Shown here: positions 60,689 through 64,000 of the stretch, piece after piece | Layout of the letters: every line of letters starts with the position of its first letter | Position numbering within the stretch: the stretch's first letter is position 1 | NCBI RefSeq assembly: GCF_029667115.1 | Contig: NZ_JARUIU010000011.1 | Location: forward strand, 1 to 64,000 | Reading direction: 5' to 3' | Origin: Jeotgalibacillus sp. ET6 | GTDB lineage: Bacteria > Bacillota > Bacilli > Bacillales > Jeotgalibacillaceae | DNA length: 64,000 nucleotides | Notes under the pieces: model-generated | What the model saw: only the letters and a program-made list of their open reading frames with translations | Database searches by the model: none | Told to the model about the DNA's origin: nothing | Program-made: the position numbers and the translations under genes

Positions 60689-61882
60689 TTGAATTTTGTT
60701 TATGGTATTTTTTCTTTAATGGGAGTTCTATTTCTGGCCTGGCTATGGAGCAGCAAGCGCTCTGCGATTAATTGGCGCATAGTCCTTACAGGGATTATGA
60801 TTGAATTTTTGCTTGTTTTATTCGTTTTGAAGGTTCCATTTGGACAAGTCATCCTGAATAATGCAGCGCTCGGTGTTCAGAAGGTGATCGATTATAGCAC
60901 GGAAGGAATTATGTTCGTGTTCGGAGGTTTTTATGAAGAAGGGACCAATATCACTTTCGTTTTTGCAATTAATGTATTGGGTGCGATCATTTTTATTTCG
61001 GCAATCATTTCAGCCCTCTACTATTTGCGCATCATTCCTTTATTTGTAAAGTATTTAGGGATTGTGCTTGGCAGGATTTTAGGTACAACAAAAGTGGAAT
61101 CGTTTAATGCAATCGGCAATTCCTTTTTGGGCTTAGTAGAGGCCCCGCTTTTGATCAAACCTTATCTTATCAAGCTGACCCGGTCAGAGGTTTTTGCTGT
61201 GATGGTTGGAGGAACCGCGTCGGCAAGCGGAGCAATTTTGATCGGGTATTCCTTAATGGGAATTGATATGAAGCTGCTGCTTATTTCCGTTTTCAGTGTG
61301 CCGCTCGTTTCCCTCGTCATTGCCAAAGTGATGGAGCCTGAAACAGAGGAATCGCAGACAAATGGCGATATATCGTTAGGAAAGACTGCGCATACCAATG
61401 TATTTGAAGCAATTGCAGATGGGGCGTTAAACGGAACAAGGCTCGCCATTAATATTGGGGGTCTGCTGATCGCCTTTATTGGAATCCTGGCATTAATTAA
61501 CGGTCTGCTTGGTTTGCTCAACACAGAGCTTTCCACCATTTTTGGCTATATTTTCTATCCTTTGGCGATACTGATCGGCATTCCGATGGATGAAGCATTT
61601 AAGGCCGCCTCCATTATAGGCACAAAGCTTTCTGTTAACGAATTTGTCGCATTCAGTGAGCTGTCTTCAATCATGGATGATCTTTCACCAAAGACAGTGG
61701 CGATTTTAACCGTTGCGCTTTGCAATTTCGCCAACCTGTCCTCCATTGGACAATTAATTGTTGGATTAGGTTCCCTAGAGCCCAGCCAACAAAAGACGGT
61801 ATCCAAGTTAAGCTTCAAAGCAATAGTGGCTGGAACCCTGGCAAGCTTTATTACGGCCATCATTGTCAGCCTCTTTTTATAA
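60689..61882 (+). CDS. nupG: Purine nucleoside transporter, NupC/CNT family (NupG-like)
   Basis: A 397 aa concentrative nucleoside transporter with about ten membrane helices. Motifs are GNSFLGLVEAPLLIKPY, GGTASASGAILIGY and CNFANLSSIGQ. B. subtilis NupG (YxjA), also behind a guanine riboswitch, imports guanosine and inosine, so this is likely the same function. The start is a TTG 8 nt after GGGAGGT. Confidence 0.92.
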   Translation: MNFVYGIFSLMGVLFLAWLWSSKRSAINWRIVLTGIMIEFLLVLFVLKVPFGQVILNNAALGVQKVIDYSTEGIMFVFGGFYEEGTNITFVFAINVLGAIIFISAIISALYYLRIIPLFVKYLGIVLGRILGTTKVESFNAIGNSFLGLVEAPLLIKPYLIKLTRSEVFAVMVGGTASASGAILIGYSLMGIDMKLLLISVFSVPLVSLVIAKVMEPETEESQTNGDISLGKTAHTNVFEAIADGALNGTRLAINIGGLLIAFIGILALINGLLGLLNTELSTIFGYIFYPLAILIGIPMDEAFKAASIIGTKLSVNEFVAFSELSSIMDDLSPKTVAILTVALCNFANLSSIGQLIVGLGSLEPSQQKTVSKLSFKAIVAGTLASFITAIIVSLFL

Positions 61883-61911
61883 GAATCATCACGATCTTTT
61901 TTTAAAAATAC

Positions 61912-61975
61912 TATAGTCAGCTCGCATGGCATTTGGAGTGTGCAGCTCAACTGAGGAGGCTCCACCCTGCAAAAA
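61912..61975. repeat. Degenerate composite repeat fragment
   Basis: CAGCTCGCATGGCATTTGG and CAACTGAGGAGGCTCCACCC resemble the middle of the Bacillus-type repeat seen at 46590-46657, but are strongly decayed. No terminator follows. Confidence 0.3.
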
Positions 61976-62010
61976 TGATTCTTCAACCTTAGGGAGTCAC
62001 GAGAGTACGA

Positions 62011-62883
62011 TTACTGACCCGAAAACTCCTTCATAAAGGCCAATGCATTCTCTTTGTTACCCGAATCTTTTCGAATGGCTGCAATTTTTCGCGTTTGGTC
62101 ATGTACAGGAACACCGTTAAATAGTGATTCATTCGTAAGTTCTATTCCGTAAAGCTGCTCCTTCCCATCTTCACCCGTCTGTGCATAGTGAAGAAGACGG
62201 GATGTTTCTCCCCCAGACTCAAGTTCATTCAGGGGGTGAAACATGCCGCTCGGGGCGTGAAGGTTAAAATAGTCGAGATCCATAATATATAAATCCGGTT
62301 TTTCTAAAGCTAAAATGGCTGCGCTTTTTTGCTGAATGCCAATGTCACTTCCATCTGTCAGTTCATGAGGTGAATAATTTAACGTTGTCGTAATCCGCTC
62401 CCACTCTGGAAATGCAGTTAAGATATTTTCAACGATCTTGTTTTCATCTTTTTCACTAGCTGCAAGGCCTGGTTCAAAATAAGAACCATAAAACATAATA
62501 GAAACACTCTCTTTAGGAAGTGAATTGAGCTCTGCCTGTTCCTGGCGTTGATCCAATATGGTTTGAAAGGCAGCGACGCTCACAATGATCAACACCAATA
62601 TTCCCAAGGTTTGGAGCTTATAGTACGTGAAGAAGTGCTCAACTTTAGCTCGTAATGTCTTTGAATCATTTGGTGGTAACGTACCGTGCTCTCTATGTTT
62701 TTTTATCGTTTCATAAGCATGATTTATGATTTCTAAATCAATGGGATCGTTGGCATCGGGATTATTTCGGCTGGCTTTTTCCTTTTTAATCCACATAAAA
62801 TAGTGTCTGTCTATTTCTTCATCCGTCGATTCCTCTGAGCAGTTAAATATTTTGTAAGCTTCATTAATTTCCATACCTTCCAT
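62011..62883 (-). CDS. Membrane protein with degenerate J domain and extracytoplasmic domain
   Basis: A 290 aa protein. Residues 4-65 resemble a J domain (EINEAYKIFNCSEESTDEEI), but the key HPD tripeptide is NPD (41-43), so Hsp70 stimulation is doubtful. One membrane helix spans about 90-110. The C-terminal domain, probably outside, resembles the end of extracellular solute-binding proteins (PDLYIMDLDYFNLHAPSGMF). Function unknown. The ATG follows CGGAGATGAG on the minus strand. Divergent from the GntR gene. Confidence 0.72.
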   Translation of the reverse strand: MEGMEINEAYKIFNCSEESTDEEIDRHYFMWIKKEKASRNNPDANDPIDLEIINHAYETIKKHREHGTLPPNDSKTLRAKVEHFFTYYKLQTLGILVLIIVSVAAFQTILDQRQEQAELNSLPKESVSIMFYGSYFEPGLAASEKDENKIVENILTAFPEWERITTTLNYSPHELTDGSDIGIQQKSAAILALEKPDLYIMDLDYFNLHAPSGMFHPLNELESGGETSRLLHYAQTGEDGKEQLYGIELTNESLFNGVPVHDQTRKIAAIRKDSGNKENALAFMKEFSGQ

Positions 62884-62938
62884 CTCATCTCCGTTCCGTC
62901 ATCTGTAAATAGAATGGATAAGGTTTCTTTTTTAAAAA

Positions 62939-62970
62939 TATACTTCAAGTATAACTAATATACTAGTATA
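62939..62970. promoter_or_regulatory. Two palindromes overlapping the GntR-gene promoter
   Basis: TATACT-TCA-AGTATA (62939-62953) and TATACTAGTATA (62959-62970) are tandem inverted repeats with the same half-sites. A candidate -10 TATAAT (62967-62972) overlaps the second and TTCAAG (62945-62950) could be a -35. They are good candidates for autoregulation by the GntR protein. Confidence 0.6.
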
Positions 62971-62971
62971 A

Positions 62972-63688
62972 TTGAAAGTAAATATTGGTGATTGTTTGGG
63001 AGAGGAGAATACGAGTATAGAAACGAAAAGAATAAATGGTTCAACACGTGATTATGTATATAAGATTATAAAAGAGCAGATTATTAATTGGGAATTAAAA
63101 CCAGGGGTAAAAATCTCAGAGAACGAAGTAGCAAAGCAGCTCGAGATAAGCCGAACCCCCGTGCGTGAAGCGTTCTTAAAACTTGCGGAAGAAGAGCTGC
63201 TTAGTATTGTTCCACAAAGCGGAACGATTGTTTCACATATTGATTTAAATCTCGTTGAAGAAGGCCGCTTTGTTCGTCAAAAAATTGAAAAAGCCATTGT
63301 AGAAGAATTTTGCTTAACGTATGACGTGGATAAATTATTTCAAATGGAAAGCAATATTGCCTTACAGGAGCTTTGTTTAGAGAAACGTTCACTTCACCGG
63401 TTATTTGAGTTGGACGAGGAGTTTCATCGCATCATGTTTGAAGGCTGCAGGAAGATGAGAACATGGAAAATGATCCGACAAATGAACAGCCATTTTGACA
63501 GACTGCGTGTACTCCGGCTGGCGTCAAATCCAGATTGGAATGGAGTGGTCAGTCAGCATAAAACCATCTTCACCTACATTAGCAATAAAGATGTACAATT
63601 AGCAGTTGAAGAAATGAGCGCCCATTTAGATCTTGTCACATATGAAAAAGAAGAGCTAAAAGTCCGGCATCCTGAGTATTTTAAGTGA
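62972..63688 (+). CDS. GntR-family transcriptional regulator (FCD type)
   Basis: The open frame codes up to 238 aa. A winged helix (DYVYKIIKEQIINWELKPG, ISENEVAKQLEISRTPVREA) is followed by an all-helical FCD ligand-binding domain. The FadR/VanR group usually responds to acid metabolites. The start is uncertain: the TTG at 62972 overlaps the candidate -10, while the only strong ribosome site (GGGAGAGGAG, 62998-63007) lies inside the frame, 9 nt before an ATA codon at 63017. A TTG at 62996 is another option. Confidence 0.82.
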   Translation: MKVNIGDCLGEENTSIETKRINGSTRDYVYKIIKEQIINWELKPGVKISENEVAKQLEISRTPVREAFLKLAEEELLSIVPQSGTIVSHIDLNLVEEGRFVRQKIEKAIVEEFCLTYDVDKLFQMESNIALQELCLEKRSLHRLFELDEEFHRIMFEGCRKMRTWKMIRQMNSHFDRLRVLRLASNPDWNGVVSQHKTIFTYISNKDVQLAVEEMSAHLDLVTYEKEELKVRHPEYFK

Positions 63689-63744
63689 CCGAGATAGGAA
63701 TTTGAGGATTTTTATTGGGATGCAATACAAAATTGAAAAATCGC

Positions 63745-63774
63745 AGTATTAAGTAAGCGGAGCGAACCGGTCAA
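63745..63774. repeat. Short composite repeat fragment before a terminator
   Basis: AAGCGGAGCGAACCGGTCAA matches the end of the repeats at 25420-25556 and 46590-46657 and, like them, joins a terminator. Confidence 0.45.
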
Positions 63775-63808
63775 AGAGCCAGAGAGACTTTTGTCCCTGG
63801 CTCTTTTT
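63775..63808 (+). terminator. Terminator after the GntR gene
   Basis: AGAGCCAG (63775-63782) pairs with CTGGCTCT (63797-63804), then T-run. Confidence 0.88.
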
Positions 63809-63879
63809 CTGTTGGAAATCTATCATTTTACAGCTCGAAAAAAGGTTGATTTTTATTTAACATAATATTCTAAAAGCTG

Positions 63880-63908
63880 TTGACTTTTCTCTTTTTCAAG
63901 GGTAACAT
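63880..63908 (+). promoter_or_regulatory. Promoter for a gene beyond the window
   Basis: TTGACT, 17 bp, TAACAT. The -10 lies in the direct repeat TAACATAC-TAACATAC (63903-63918), a possible operator. No start codon with a ribosome site appears before the window ends, so a long leader or a distant gene follows. Nothing else is seen in 63809-64000. Confidence 0.55.
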
Positions 63909-64000
63909 ACTAACATACCAGTTTGAAAATTCAGTTTTATCCGAGATAAAAAAAGTCGATCCAACACACTATTTGGTGTAAAGATGTCTAAGTGAGACAG

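Overview
The window is chromosomal DNA from a low-GC Gram-positive bacterium of the Bacillales, most likely a Bacillaceae genus close to but distinct from Bacillus subtilis. The evidence is gene order: the chain yebE-yebG-pur operon-yerA-yerB-yerC-pcrB-pcrA-ligA-camS-opuE-gatCAB-dgkB-rlmCD is that of B. subtilis, as is the divergent nifS/nadBCA pair. Strong Shine-Dalgarno sequences, TTG/GTG starts, guanine riboswitches and PurR-type operators agree. The genus cannot be fixed from the sequence alone.

Layout. 1-120: end of a 5S rRNA gene and its terminator, so the window starts at the end of an rRNA operon. 212-4941: NAD synthesis (nifS divergent from nadB-nadC-nadA). 5021-6261: a histidine-rich metal-binding protein and a DJ-1/PfpI protein. 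6442-20414: yebE, yebG, then the complete twelve-gene purine operon purEKBCSQLFMNHD, preceded by a PurBox pair, a sigma-A promoter and a guanine riboswitch with its terminator. 20893-21531: a c-di-GMP-I riboswitch, a sinI gene too short for usual ORF finders, and a convergent sinR. 21698-31931: a DUF2892 protein, yerA, yerB, yerC, pcrB, pcrA, ligA, camS. 32070-39993: the glycogen operon glgBCDAP on the minus strand. 40417-50601: opuE with a sigma-B-like promoter, yueI, gatCAB, a thioredoxin-like protein, dgkB, a Nudix hydrolase and rlmCD.

50602-59555 is an AT-rich foreign island between the intact 3' end of rlmCD and a short duplicated remnant of an rlmCD 3' end. It carries two gene sets. The first is an unrecognised three-gene operon (HNH-like protein with hydrophobic segments, long coiled-coil protein with a C-terminal membrane anchor, CbxX/EccA-type AAA+ ATPase). 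The second is a Gabija-like pair (OLD-family ATPase/Toprim nuclease plus UvrD-like helicase). No integrase or transposase is visible. The three-gene operon is the best candidate for an undescribed, probably defensive, system.

59776-64000: a staygreen-family protein, a second guanine riboswitch controlling a nucleoside transporter (nupG-like), a membrane protein with a degenerate J domain, and a GntR-family regulator behind two palindromes.

The purine genes form one coordinated unit: the PurBox pair should sense PRPP through PurR, the riboswitch senses guanine, and the distal riboswitch ties nucleoside uptake to the same signal. The sin locus suggests direct c-di-GMP input into the SinR biofilm switch. 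Several intergenic regions end in related composite repeats that finish in Rho-independent terminators.
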